From positions 62,001-126,000 of the forward strand of contig CAJUEJ010000004.1 in assembly GCA_910585435.1 (NCBI GenBank): a DNA stretch of 64,000 nucleotides, written 5' to 3'. Origin of the DNA: an uncultured Hungatella sp. (GTDB lineage: Bacteria; Bacillota; Clostridia; Lachnospirales; Lachnospiraceae). Shown here one piece after another: positions 17,736-24,405 of this stretch. Each line of letters starts with the position of its first letter. Position 1 is the first letter of the stretch. Position numbers and translations under genes: made by a program. Under the pieces are notes generated by a model, which worked only from the letters and a program-made list of their open reading frames with translations, did no database searches and had not been told where the DNA came from.

Positions 17736-18182
17736 GTGAGTAAGATTGATGTTGTGAGAGCTGCTATGATGGCTGCGATGAAGAGCAAGGACAAGGCGAG
17801 GAAGGATGCGCTTTCTATGCTTTTGAGTGTTCTTAAGAATGCTCAGATTGACAAGAGGGAGCCGCTGACCGAAGAGGAAGAGAATGCTATTGTGAAGAAG
17901 GAGATCAGACAGTGCCAGGAGACCATTGATACTGCACCGGCGGATCGGGCGGATATTAAGGATGAGGCGGCGTTTCGGATTTCTGTGTATAAGGAATTTG
18001 CCCCGGAGGATATGAGTGTGGAGCAGATCAAAGAGGTTATTCAGACGGCTTTGGCGGAACTGGGGATTGAGGCTCCCACGGCGGCTGATAAGGGGAAGAT
18101 CATGAAGGTTCTGATGCCCAAGGTGAAGGGGAAGGCGGATGGAAAGCTGGTGAATCAGACGCTGGCTTCTATGTTTCATTGA
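17736..18182 (+). CDS. yqeY: GatB/YqeY domain protein
   Basis: A 148-aa protein of the YqeY family, related to the tail of GatB, the amidotransferase subunit that binds tRNA. The conserved KDKARKDALSMLLS start and the C-terminal GKIMKVLMPKVKGKADG block are visible. The likely start is GTG at 17736, 9 bases after AGGAGG; an ATG at 17727 abuts the same site and one at 17691 has none. Its cellular role is unclear. Confidence 0.9.
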   Translation: MSKIDVVRAAMMAAMKSKDKARKDALSMLLSVLKNAQIDKREPLTEEEENAIVKKEIRQCQETIDTAPADRADIKDEAAFRISVYKEFAPEDMSVEQIKEVIQTALAELGIEAPTAADKGKIMKVLMPKVKGKADGKLVNQTLASMFH

Positions 18183-18277
18183 TGTATCAGAGGAGAGAGC
18201 CTGCATAGGCCGGGGATAGCTGGTGTGGCAGCTGCTGAAAAGAGGGAAGGCTTCAGATTCTATGAGAAGGAGAGAGT

Positions 18278-19681
18278 ATGTACAGAAAAGAGATTGAGCA
18301 GTATATTGAGGATCATAAACAGGAGATGATCGAGGATATTTTTACGCTGTGCCGGATTGATAGCCAGAAGATGCCTTATGAGGAGGGTATGCCATACGGA
18401 AAAGGGCCTGCCAGGGCGCTTACAGAGGCGCTTTCTATAGCGGAACGTTATGGGTTTGCTGTTACGAATTATGACAATTATGTGGGAACAGCTGATTTTA
18501 ATGACAAGGAAAAGCAGCTGGATATTCTGGCTCATCTGGATGTAGTCCCGGCGGGAGAGGGCTGGAAGGTGACGGAACCCTTTGAGCCGATTTTAAAGGA
18601 CGGAAAACTGTTCGGCAGAGGAACAGCAGATGACAAGGGGCCTGCTATGGCGGCTCTGTATGGGATGAGGGCGGTGAAGGAGCTGGGAATCCCTCTTTCC
18701 AGGAATGTAAGGCTGATACTGGGAACAGATGAGGAGTGCGGAAGCTCGGATCTGGTTCATTATTATGGAATCGAGAAGGAGGCTCCCATGAGTTTTTCGC
18801 CGGACGCGGCGTATCCGGTGACGAATGTGGAGAAGGGAGGACTGGCAGGGCATTTTACCGGCAGTTTTGAACCGTCGGATAAGCTTCCAAAACTGGTATC
18901 CCTGGAGGCGGGAATCAAGGTGAATGTGGTTCCAGGCAAGGCGTATGGGATTGTGGAAGGCTTAGAGCGCAGTGTGATGGATGAGGTGGCAAAGCAGGTG
19001 GAGGAAGAGACGGGAGTCCGCTTTGATCTGGAGACAACGGAAAGCGCCACCAAGATTACGGCAATCGGAACGGGAGCCCATGCAGCTCATCCGGATGACG
19101 GCAACAACGCCTTAACCGGACTGTTAACGTATCTGACAAGTCTGCCTCTTGCGCCCTGCGGGCAGGTGACGGTGCTTCATAAGCTGCTGGAGTTGATTCC
19201 CCACGGTGATGTACACGGCGCAGGCCTTGGCATTGCCATGGAGGATGCGATCTCAGGGAAGCTGACTCTGGCGTTCAGCCTTCTGAAGGTGACAGAGGAT
19301 CAGCTGGACGGTACCTTTGACAGCCGCTGTCCCTTATGCTCCAATGAGGAGAATGTGCTGAAGGTTGTGAAGGATAAGATGGCATCTATAGGGCTGATCC
19401 TGGAAAATAAATCCATGAAAAAGCCTCACCATGTAGACGGAGAGTCCGATTTTGTGAAGACGCTTTTGAAGGTTTATGAAGAGTATACTGGACGGAAGGG
19501 GGAGTGCCAGTCCATGGGCGGCGGCACATATGTCCACAATTTGGAGAATGGCGTGGCCTTCGGCGCCTCCATGCCGGAGACGGATAACCGGATACACGGG
19601 GCAGATGAGTTTGCTATTCTGGAAGAGCTGGTGGTCAGCGCCAAGATGTTTGCCCAGGTGATTGTGGAGCTGTGCGGTTGA
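18278..19681 (+). CDS. pepV: M20 family dipeptidase, PepV type
   Basis: Dinuclear-zinc dipeptidase of 467 aa that cleaves a broad range of dipeptides in the cytoplasm. Metal ligands and catalytic residues are visible: His86 (AHLDVV), Asp119 (GTADDKG), Glu152/Glu153 (TDEECG), Asp176 (SPDAAYP) and a C-terminal His (NRIHGADE). GAGAAGGAGAGAG precedes the ATG. It is followed by the methionine-transporter leader, which has its own promoter. Confidence 0.92.
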   Translation: MYRKEIEQYIEDHKQEMIEDIFTLCRIDSQKMPYEEGMPYGKGPARALTEALSIAERYGFAVTNYDNYVGTADFNDKEKQLDILAHLDVVPAGEGWKVTEPFEPILKDGKLFGRGTADDKGPAMAALYGMRAVKELGIPLSRNVRLILGTDEECGSSDLVHYYGIEKEAPMSFSPDAAYPVTNVEKGGLAGHFTGSFEPSDKLPKLVSLEAGIKVNVVPGKAYGIVEGLERSVMDEVAKQVEEETGVRFDLETTESATKITAIGTGAHAAHPDDGNNALTGLLTYLTSLPLAPCGQVTVLHKLLELIPHGDVHGAGLGIAMEDAISGKLTLAFSLLKVTEDQLDGTFDSRCPLCSNEENVLKVVKDKMASIGLILENKSMKKPHHVDGESDFVKTLLKVYEEYTGRKGECQSMGGGTYVHNLENGVAFGASMPETDNRIHGADEFAILEELVVSAKMFAQVIVELCG

Positions 19682-19701
19682 TACGGAAGTTCAAAAAAAA
19701 C

Positions 19702-19730
19702 TTGACAAGTAATGGAACCTGGAGTAGAAT
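19702..19730 (+). promoter_or_regulatory. Sigma-A promoter of the metNIQ leader
   Basis: TTGACA (19702-19707), a 17-base spacer and TAGAAT (19725-19730) form a near-consensus promoter. Transcription would begin near 19737, giving an RNA leader of about 310 nt before metN. That leader holds a Met-rich peptide gene and an intrinsic terminator. Confidence 0.8.
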
Positions 19731-19788
19731 ACCACACATAAGCAGTTTTAAGTGATACTACAGGAAAGCAACTGCAGGAGGAAGCAAG

Positions 19789-19875
19789 ATGTACAATTCA
19801 AAATCCATGATGATGAATATGTATATGATGTGCGGCATGGAGATGTGCCGTATGTTCATGTGCATAAAAATCTGA
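19789..19875 (+). CDS. 28-codon Met-rich leader peptide upstream of metNIQ
   Basis: An ATG with a perfect AGGAGG seven bases upstream opens a 28-codon frame. Eleven residues are Met (codons 1, 7, 8, 9, 11, 13, 14, 17, 19, 22, 24) and three are Cys (15, 20, 25). It lies 52 bases after the likely transcription start and 92 bases before a terminator, and the next gene encodes the methionine ABC transporter. This is the layout of a classical amino-acid attenuator (as trpL or hisL), here for methionine. An alternative is a free metal-binding Met/Cys peptide, but position argues for a leader. Confidence 0.7.
   Translation: MYNSKSMMMNMYMMCGMEMCRMFMCIKI
19831..19852 (+). promoter_or_regulatory. Leader segments 1 and 2 of a putative attenuator
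   Basis: Inside the leader gene, TGCGGC (19831-19836, codons 15-16) can pair with GCCGTA (19847-19852, codons 20-22). The same two hexamers recur in the terminator: GCCGTA in its left arm (19970-19975) and TGCGGC in its right arm (19989-19994). The four segments can therefore pair in alternative ways (1:2 with 3:4, or 2:4, or 1:3). A ribosome waiting at Met codons 7-14 would cover segment 1. Confidence 0.45.
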
Positions 19876-19967
19876 TGGTTTTTGAAGGTCTGTATGGACA
19901 GTGCTTGCTAAGATAAGACGAATAGATATCCGGCCGGCAGGGCAGGATATTTGGAAAAGTTGAATTC

Positions 19968-20005
19968 GAGCCGTAAGTCTATGGGACTTGCGGCTTTTAG
20001 TTTTT
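19968..20005 (+). terminator. Intrinsic terminator inside the metNIQ leader (attenuator)
   Basis: A 12-bp stem (19968-19979 with 19985-19996, with a few wobbles) with a 5-nt loop is followed by T-rich sequence. It lies after the leader promoter and peptide and before metN, so it would stop transcription of metNIQ unless an antiterminator forms. A second small hairpin (TATAGG/CCTATA, 20005-20025) follows, just before the metN ribosome-binding site. Confidence 0.75.
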
Positions 20006-20048
20006 ATAGGCGATTGCGTCCTATAAAGCAAAAAAGAAAGGGGAGCAA

Positions 20049-21065
20049 ATGGTGGAAAAGCCTATTATTCAGATTCAGAATCTGGGGAAGACCTTTAAGA
20101 CCGCTGCCGGTGATGTGAAGGCTCTGGACAACATCAATCTGGATATCTGCCAGGGGGAGATATTCGGGATTATCGGGCTAAGCGGAGCCGGGAAAAGTAC
20201 GCTGGTGCGGTGTATCAATTATCTGGAGGTGCCTACGGAGGGGGATGTGTTCTTCGAGGGAGAGAGCCTGGCAGGGATGACAGGGGCCAGACAGCGCAAG
20301 ACCAGACAGAGCATGGGCATGATTTTTCAGCAGTTTAACCTTCTGGCTCAGAGAAATGTGATCCGAAATGTATGTTTTCCCCTGGAGCTGGCAGGAGTGC
20401 CGAAAAAGGAGGCTAGGGAACGGGCCATGGAGCTTTTAAAGACCGTGGGGCTGGAAGATAAGGCCAAGTCCTATCCGGCTCAGCTGTCGGGAGGGCAGAA
20501 GCAGAGAGTGGCTATCGCCAGGGCATTGGCTACCAGGCCCAAGGTGATTCTGTGCGATGAGGCTACCAGTGCCCTGGATCCCAACACCACCAAGTCCATT
20601 CTGTCTCTTTTAAAGGAGATCAACCGGACCATGGGTGTGACAGTGATTGTGATCACCCATGAGATGGCAGTCATCGAGGCTATCTGCGACAGGGTGGCAA
20701 TCATTGACAGCAGCCATATTGCGGAGGTGGGTACCGTATCAGAGATTTTCTCGGAGCCCAAGTCCAGAATCGGACGGCAGCTGATCCTGGGAGATGCGGT
20801 GGAGCGGGTGGATTTTGGCAATGCCAGGCAGATCCGTATCACCTTTGACGGCCGGGAATCTACGGAGCCGGTGATCTCCAACCTGGTTCTGGCCTGCAAG
20901 GTTCCTATCAATATTATGTATGCGGCTACCAGGGATATCGGCGGCAAAGCTATGGGGCAGATGATCGTCCAGCTTCCGGAAGGAGAGGCGGATGCTGCCA
21001 GGGTGATTCATTATTTACAGACAGTGAAGATTCCATTTGAGGAGGTGACGGAACATGACCTTTGA
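20049..21065 (+). CDS. metN: Methionine ABC transporter, ATP-binding protein
   Basis: ATPase of the D/L-methionine importer, 338 aa. Walker A GLSGAGKST, Q-loop FQQFNLL, signature LSGGQKQR, Walker B VILCDEATSALD and the H-loop THEM are all present. The last ~90 residues form the NIL domain, which binds methionine and inhibits the transporter in this family. The gene overlaps metI by 11 bases. Expression is probably controlled by the leader at 19737-20048. Confidence 0.95.
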   Translation: MVEKPIIQIQNLGKTFKTAAGDVKALDNINLDICQGEIFGIIGLSGAGKSTLVRCINYLEVPTEGDVFFEGESLAGMTGARQRKTRQSMGMIFQQFNLLAQRNVIRNVCFPLELAGVPKKEARERAMELLKTVGLEDKAKSYPAQLSGGQKQRVAIARALATRPKVILCDEATSALDPNTTKSILSLLKEINRTMGVTVIVITHEMAVIEAICDRVAIIDSSHIAEVGTVSEIFSEPKSRIGRQLILGDAVERVDFGNARQIRITFDGRESTEPVISNLVLACKVPINIMYAATRDIGGKAMGQMIVQLPEGEADAARVIHYLQTVKIPFEEVTEHDL

Positions 21066-21720
21066 TGCGACGACCATTAGTATGTTAAAGACAGGGATTT
21101 GGGAGACTTTTTATATGGTGGCTCTGTCTTCCTTTCTGGCGTATCTTATAGGGCTGCCTCTGGGGATTATTCTGGTGGTGACAGACAATGACGGGATTTA
21201 TCCCATTCCCTGGCTGCAGAAGATTCTGGGGCTGGCTATCAATCTGATGCGGTCAGTTCCGTTTCTGATTCTTCTGTTTATTGTGCTTCCTTTGTCCAAG
21301 ATCATTATCGGGACCCGGATCGGCTCGCCGGCCATCATCATTCCTCTGACCATTGCGGCGGCGCCTTATGTGGCAAGGGTGGTGGAATCTTCCTTCCGGG
21401 AGATCGACGCAGGGGTCATTGAGGCGGCAAAGTCTATGGGAGCTTCGGTGTGGCAGATTATCTGGAAGGTGCTTCTGCCGGAATCCAAGCCATCCCTTCT
21501 TCTGGGGGCGGCTTTGGCAGTGACTACGATTTTAAGCTACTCGGCTATGGCCGGATTTACCGGAGGCGGCGGTTTGGGAGCCATTGCCATCAATTACGGG
21601 TATTACCGGTATGAGCCGGGGCTGATGTGGATCGCGGTTATCCTGCTGGTGGTGATGGTACAGATCATACAGGAGATTGGGAACCGGTGGTCCAAGAAGA
21701 GCGATAAAAGGATAAGGTAG
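21055..21720 (+). CDS. metI: Methionine ABC transporter, permease protein
   Basis: Inner-membrane permease of 221 aa with five or six hydrophobic segments. The ABC-permease EAA loop is visible as EAAKSMGASVWQIIWKVLLP, followed by the MetI-type SYSAMAGFTGGGGLG block. Its start lies inside the end of metN, preceded by GAGGTG, so translation is coupled. Confidence 0.95.
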   Translation: MTFDATTISMLKTGIWETFYMVALSSFLAYLIGLPLGIILVVTDNDGIYPIPWLQKILGLAINLMRSVPFLILLFIVLPLSKIIIGTRIGSPAIIIPLTIAAAPYVARVVESSFREIDAGVIEAAKSMGASVWQIIWKVLLPESKPSLLLGAALAVTTILSYSAMAGFTGGGGLGAIAINYGYYRYEPGLMWIAVILLVVMVQIIQEIGNRWSKKSDKRIR

Positions 21721-21793
21721 ATTATACGACGGGTTATAAGGGCTTAAAAGCTTTTATGATAAATATTTTGCATCATGAGAGGAGAGTAAAATT

Positions 21794-22726
21794 ATGAGAA
21801 GGAAATTGTGTGTAATTGCAGCGGCGGCATTGCTTGTGGGAAGTCTTGCAGGGTGTTCCGGAGGCAGCGATAATGGCAAGACAGCCACAGGGGCGGCGGA
21901 GACAACGGCGGCAGAGACCAAGGCAGAAGAGACAAAAGGAGAGGATGCAGCAAGCAAAGAGGAGACTGAGGCTGCGAAGAAGGAGGCTTCCGGGGAGTTA
22001 AAAAAGATTGTGGTGGGAGCCAGCCCGGCGCCTCATGCAGAGATTTTAAAGGCAGCCCAGGAGGTATTGGCAGAGAAGGGATATGAGCTGGACATCAAGG
22101 AGTATGTGGATTACATCCAGCCAAACCTGGCTCTGGAATCCGGGGATCTGGACGCTAACTATTTCCAGCATCTTCCCTATCTGGAATCCTTTAATGAAGA
22201 GAACAAAACCAAGCTGGTGTCCGCAGGAGCCATTCACTATGAACCCTTTGGCATCTACGCAGGAAAGACTGCATCCCTGGAGGAGCTTGCCGACGGAGCC
22301 AGAGTGGCAGTGCCCAATGATACCAGCAATGAGGCAAGGGCCCTTCTTCTTCTGGAGGCTCAGGGCTTGATCAAGCTGAAAGAAGGCGCGGATCTGACGG
22401 TGACCAAGAACGATATTGTGGAGAACCCCAAGAATCTGGATCTATATGAAGTGGAGGCTGCTCAGATTCCCCGTATCGTGGAGGATGTGGATATTGCGGT
22501 AATCAACGGAAACTATGCCATCGAGGCAGGCTTCAAGGTGTCAGAGGCTCTGGCAGTGGAGGACTCTGCGTCCATCGCAGCTACCACCTACGGCAATGTG
22601 GTTGCCGTTCAGGAGGGCAGAGAGAATGATGAGGCGATTCAGGCGCTGATTGAGGCATTGACCAGCGACGAAGTTAAGAAGTTTATGGAAGAAAAGTATG
22701 AGGGAGCAGTAGTTCCGCTGTTCTGA
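21794..22726 (+). CDS. metQ: Methionine-binding lipoprotein
   Basis: NlpA-family substrate-binding lipoprotein of 310 aa. A signal peptide ends in the lipobox LAGC with the lipidated Cys21. A Thr/Glu/Ala/Lys-rich tether (about 25-70) leads to the binding domain with VDYIQPNLALESGDLDANYFQH. It is the third gene of the methionine import operon, 73 bases after metI. Confidence 0.95.
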   Translation: MRRKLCVIAAAALLVGSLAGCSGGSDNGKTATGAAETTAAETKAEETKGEDAASKEETEAAKKEASGELKKIVVGASPAPHAEILKAAQEVLAEKGYELDIKEYVDYIQPNLALESGDLDANYFQHLPYLESFNEENKTKLVSAGAIHYEPFGIYAGKTASLEELADGARVAVPNDTSNEARALLLLEAQGLIKLKEGADLTVTKNDIVENPKNLDLYEVEAAQIPRIVEDVDIAVINGNYAIEAGFKVSEALAVEDSASIAATTYGNVVAVQEGRENDEAIQALIEALTSDEVKKFMEEKYEGAVVPLF

Positions 22727-22763
22727 TAACCGCGGGATTTGTGATTTGAAAAAGGAGAGACAG

Positions 22764-23012
22764 ATGGAACAGAAAAATGACATGGCTTTCACCTCTATGA
22801 TACTTGGCATTGCGTCTATCGTCCTTTCCTGCTGCTGCTATCTCGGCATGATTCTGGGCAGTCTGGCTATTATATTTGCCGCTCTGTCCAGAGTGGATGA
22901 GATGCACAGGCAGGCGAAGACAGGGCTGATTACAGGTATTATAGGAACAGTTCTCAGTGTTTTTGTAGTTGGGATATACATTGCCATAGGCATATTGTCA
23001 GGAGGTATGTAA
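22764..23012 (+). CDS. Small two-span membrane protein (DUF4190-like)
   Basis: An 82-aa protein with two hydrophobic stretches joined by RVDEMHRQAKTG, a connector typical of DUF4190-like proteins. The start at 22764 has AAAGGAGAG 6 bases upstream. Its stop codon shares one base with the ATG of the next gene, so the two are co-translated. It follows metQ by 37 bases and may be read from the same mRNA. Confidence 0.65.
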   Translation: MEQKNDMAFTSMILGIASIVLSCCCYLGMILGSLAIIFAALSRVDEMHRQAKTGLITGIIGTVLSVFVVGIYIAIGILSGGM

Positions 23013-23875
23013 TGAAAACGGAGAGAGCAGAACTGAAGAGACAGGCCAGACAGGCGCTTAAAGGCCACTATGGAACAGCCATAGGCGGTTATATGTTGTA
23101 TATGGCCATATACGGACTGCTTCTGATGGGGTTTTATGTTGCCGTATTTGCTATGCTGGTGGCAGGGGGCTTTGCTTTGGATCAATACGGATTTTTCAAG
23201 TATTCCTCAGAGGAAGGGGTATTTATTGCAGTCCTTATCCTATGCTTCCTTTTGTTTATGGTAATGATTGTGATTATCTATATCCTGATGCCGGGGCTGA
23301 TACGTCTGCATATGAATATCTGCAAGGGAGAGCCGGCCAGCGCCATGGATATTTTCTGGGCATTTCGGAATAAGCCTCTTAAGTTTATAGGGATTTCACT
23401 GATTCTTTTTCTGATTGCCATCGGGCTTAGCATTCCCAGCTTTGTTCTGTCCTTTGCGGCGGCGGTAACCGATGACAGAACCTTTGCGGCGCTGTTTAAT
23501 CTGGTGTACACCCTGATCTTGTACGGGGTTTCCATATATGCTTCTCTGACCTTTTCCATGTTCTATTTTATTCTGGTAGAGGATCCGGAGAAGGGCCTGA
23601 TTCAGGCTCTGAAGGAAAGCCGTGAGATGATGATCGGGAACCGGGTGCGTTTTTTTGTCTTAAGCTTAAGCTTTCTGGGATGGATTTGTCTGGGGATGAT
23701 GAGCTTTGGGATCGGAATGCTGTGGATCACTCCCTATATGTCCTGTACGGTTATTTATTTTTATCTGGATCTTCAGCCTAAGATCGAGACCATCCCTCCC
23801 CAGACGGCATGGAATCCTTACATGGAGGGATACAGAGAGAGCGCCGGGGAGCAGGTGGTGGAGGAGAACCGGTAA
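23012..23875 (+). CDS. DUF975 family membrane protein
   Basis: A polytopic membrane protein of 287 aa. It has the DUF975 start (ERAELKRQARQALKGHYG), five or six hydrophobic segments and the conserved MMIGNRVRFFVL block near the C-terminus. The function is unknown; the family is widespread in Firmicutes. Its start overlaps the preceding small gene by one base. Confidence 0.8.
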   Translation: MKTERAELKRQARQALKGHYGTAIGGYMLYMAIYGLLLMGFYVAVFAMLVAGGFALDQYGFFKYSSEEGVFIAVLILCFLLFMVMIVIIYILMPGLIRLHMNICKGEPASAMDIFWAFRNKPLKFIGISLILFLIAIGLSIPSFVLSFAAAVTDDRTFAALFNLVYTLILYGVSIYASLTFSMFYFILVEDPEKGLIQALKESREMMIGNRVRFFVLSLSFLGWICLGMMSFGIGMLWITPYMSCTVIYFYLDLQPKIETIPPQTAWNPYMEGYRESAGEQVVEENR

Positions 23876-23946
23876 GAGGATAACGAATAAGGACAAAATA
23901 AAACCGCATAGGATAGATCAAAGAAAACAGGCGGGGACATGAGGGT

Positions 23947-24207
23947 TTGAGAATATCGGAGCTGAAACAGAAGGAAGTTATCAATGCGGAGGACTGCAAG
24001 CGGCTGGGGTTTGTGGGCGATGTGGATTTTGATATGTGCAACGGCTGTATGACAGCCATCATCGTGCCCGGCCCGGGCAGCTTCTGCGGATTTTTGGGAA
24101 GGGAAAAGGAGTATGTGATTCCTTTCTGTGATATCCTTCAGGTGGGGGATGATATTATCCTGGTGAAGGTGAAGAGGAAAGAAGTGGAAGAGAGCTGCAG
24201 AACGTAA
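23947..24207 (+). CDS. YlmC/YmxH family sporulation protein (PRC-barrel)
   Basis: A PRC-barrel protein of 86 aa with RISELKQKEVINAEDCKRLG and GDVDFDMCNGCMTAIIVPGP, as in the YlmC/YmxH family linked to sporulation. The start is a TTG at 23947; the only nearby ATG (23939) hits a stop after three codons. Two cysteines in the DMCNGC turn are shared by clostridial members. A clear terminator follows the stop. Confidence 0.75.
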   Translation: MRISELKQKEVINAEDCKRLGFVGDVDFDMCNGCMTAIIVPGPGSFCGFLGREKEYVIPFCDILQVGDDIILVKVKRKEVEESCRT

Positions 24208-24211
24208 GGTG

Positions 24212-24243
24212 AAAAAGCATCAGGAAAACTGGTGCTTTTTCTT
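24212..24243 (+). terminator. Intrinsic terminator after ylmC
   Basis: A 12-bp stem (AAAAAGCATCAG with CTGGTGCTTTTT, one wobble) with a 5-nt GAAAA loop. It isolates the metNIQ-DUF975-ylmC group from nrdJ. Confidence 0.85.
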
Positions 24244-24254
24244 TTGGAAAATCC

Positions 24255-24308
24255 TTGAAGTATCATATATATTGTGGTACTATACTAAATGCACGCTATA
24301 TATCGCGC
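24255..24308 (+). promoter_or_regulatory. nrdJ promoter overlapped by two NrdR-like boxes
   Basis: TTGAAG (24255-24260), 17 bases and TACTAT (24278-24283) form a promoter. Two 16-bp sites resemble the NrdR box ACACWATATATWGTGT: 24262-24277 and 24293-24308, each matching 12 of 16 positions by eye. Their starts are 31 bp apart, three helical turns, the spacing usual for paired NrdR boxes. The first fills the -35/-10 spacer and the second covers the start region, so NrdR would repress nrdJ. Confidence 0.65.
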
Positions 24309-24405
24309 CATTTTACAAAGCGATATCCGGGATTTGCCATGGCAGGTGTTCTGCCCCAGGGCATTTTGTGCAAAGGAAAATGGTTAGGAAAAGGAGACAG
24401 ACAAC

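Noticed and set aside
19737..20048. SAM riboswitch or T-box in the metNIQ leader
   Set aside because: The conserved S-box and T-box sequences are not present; the space is taken up by the peptide gene and the terminator.
24241..24405. Cobalamin riboswitch in front of nrdJ
   Set aside because: The 165-bp gap is too short after the terminator and promoter, and no B12-box was seen.
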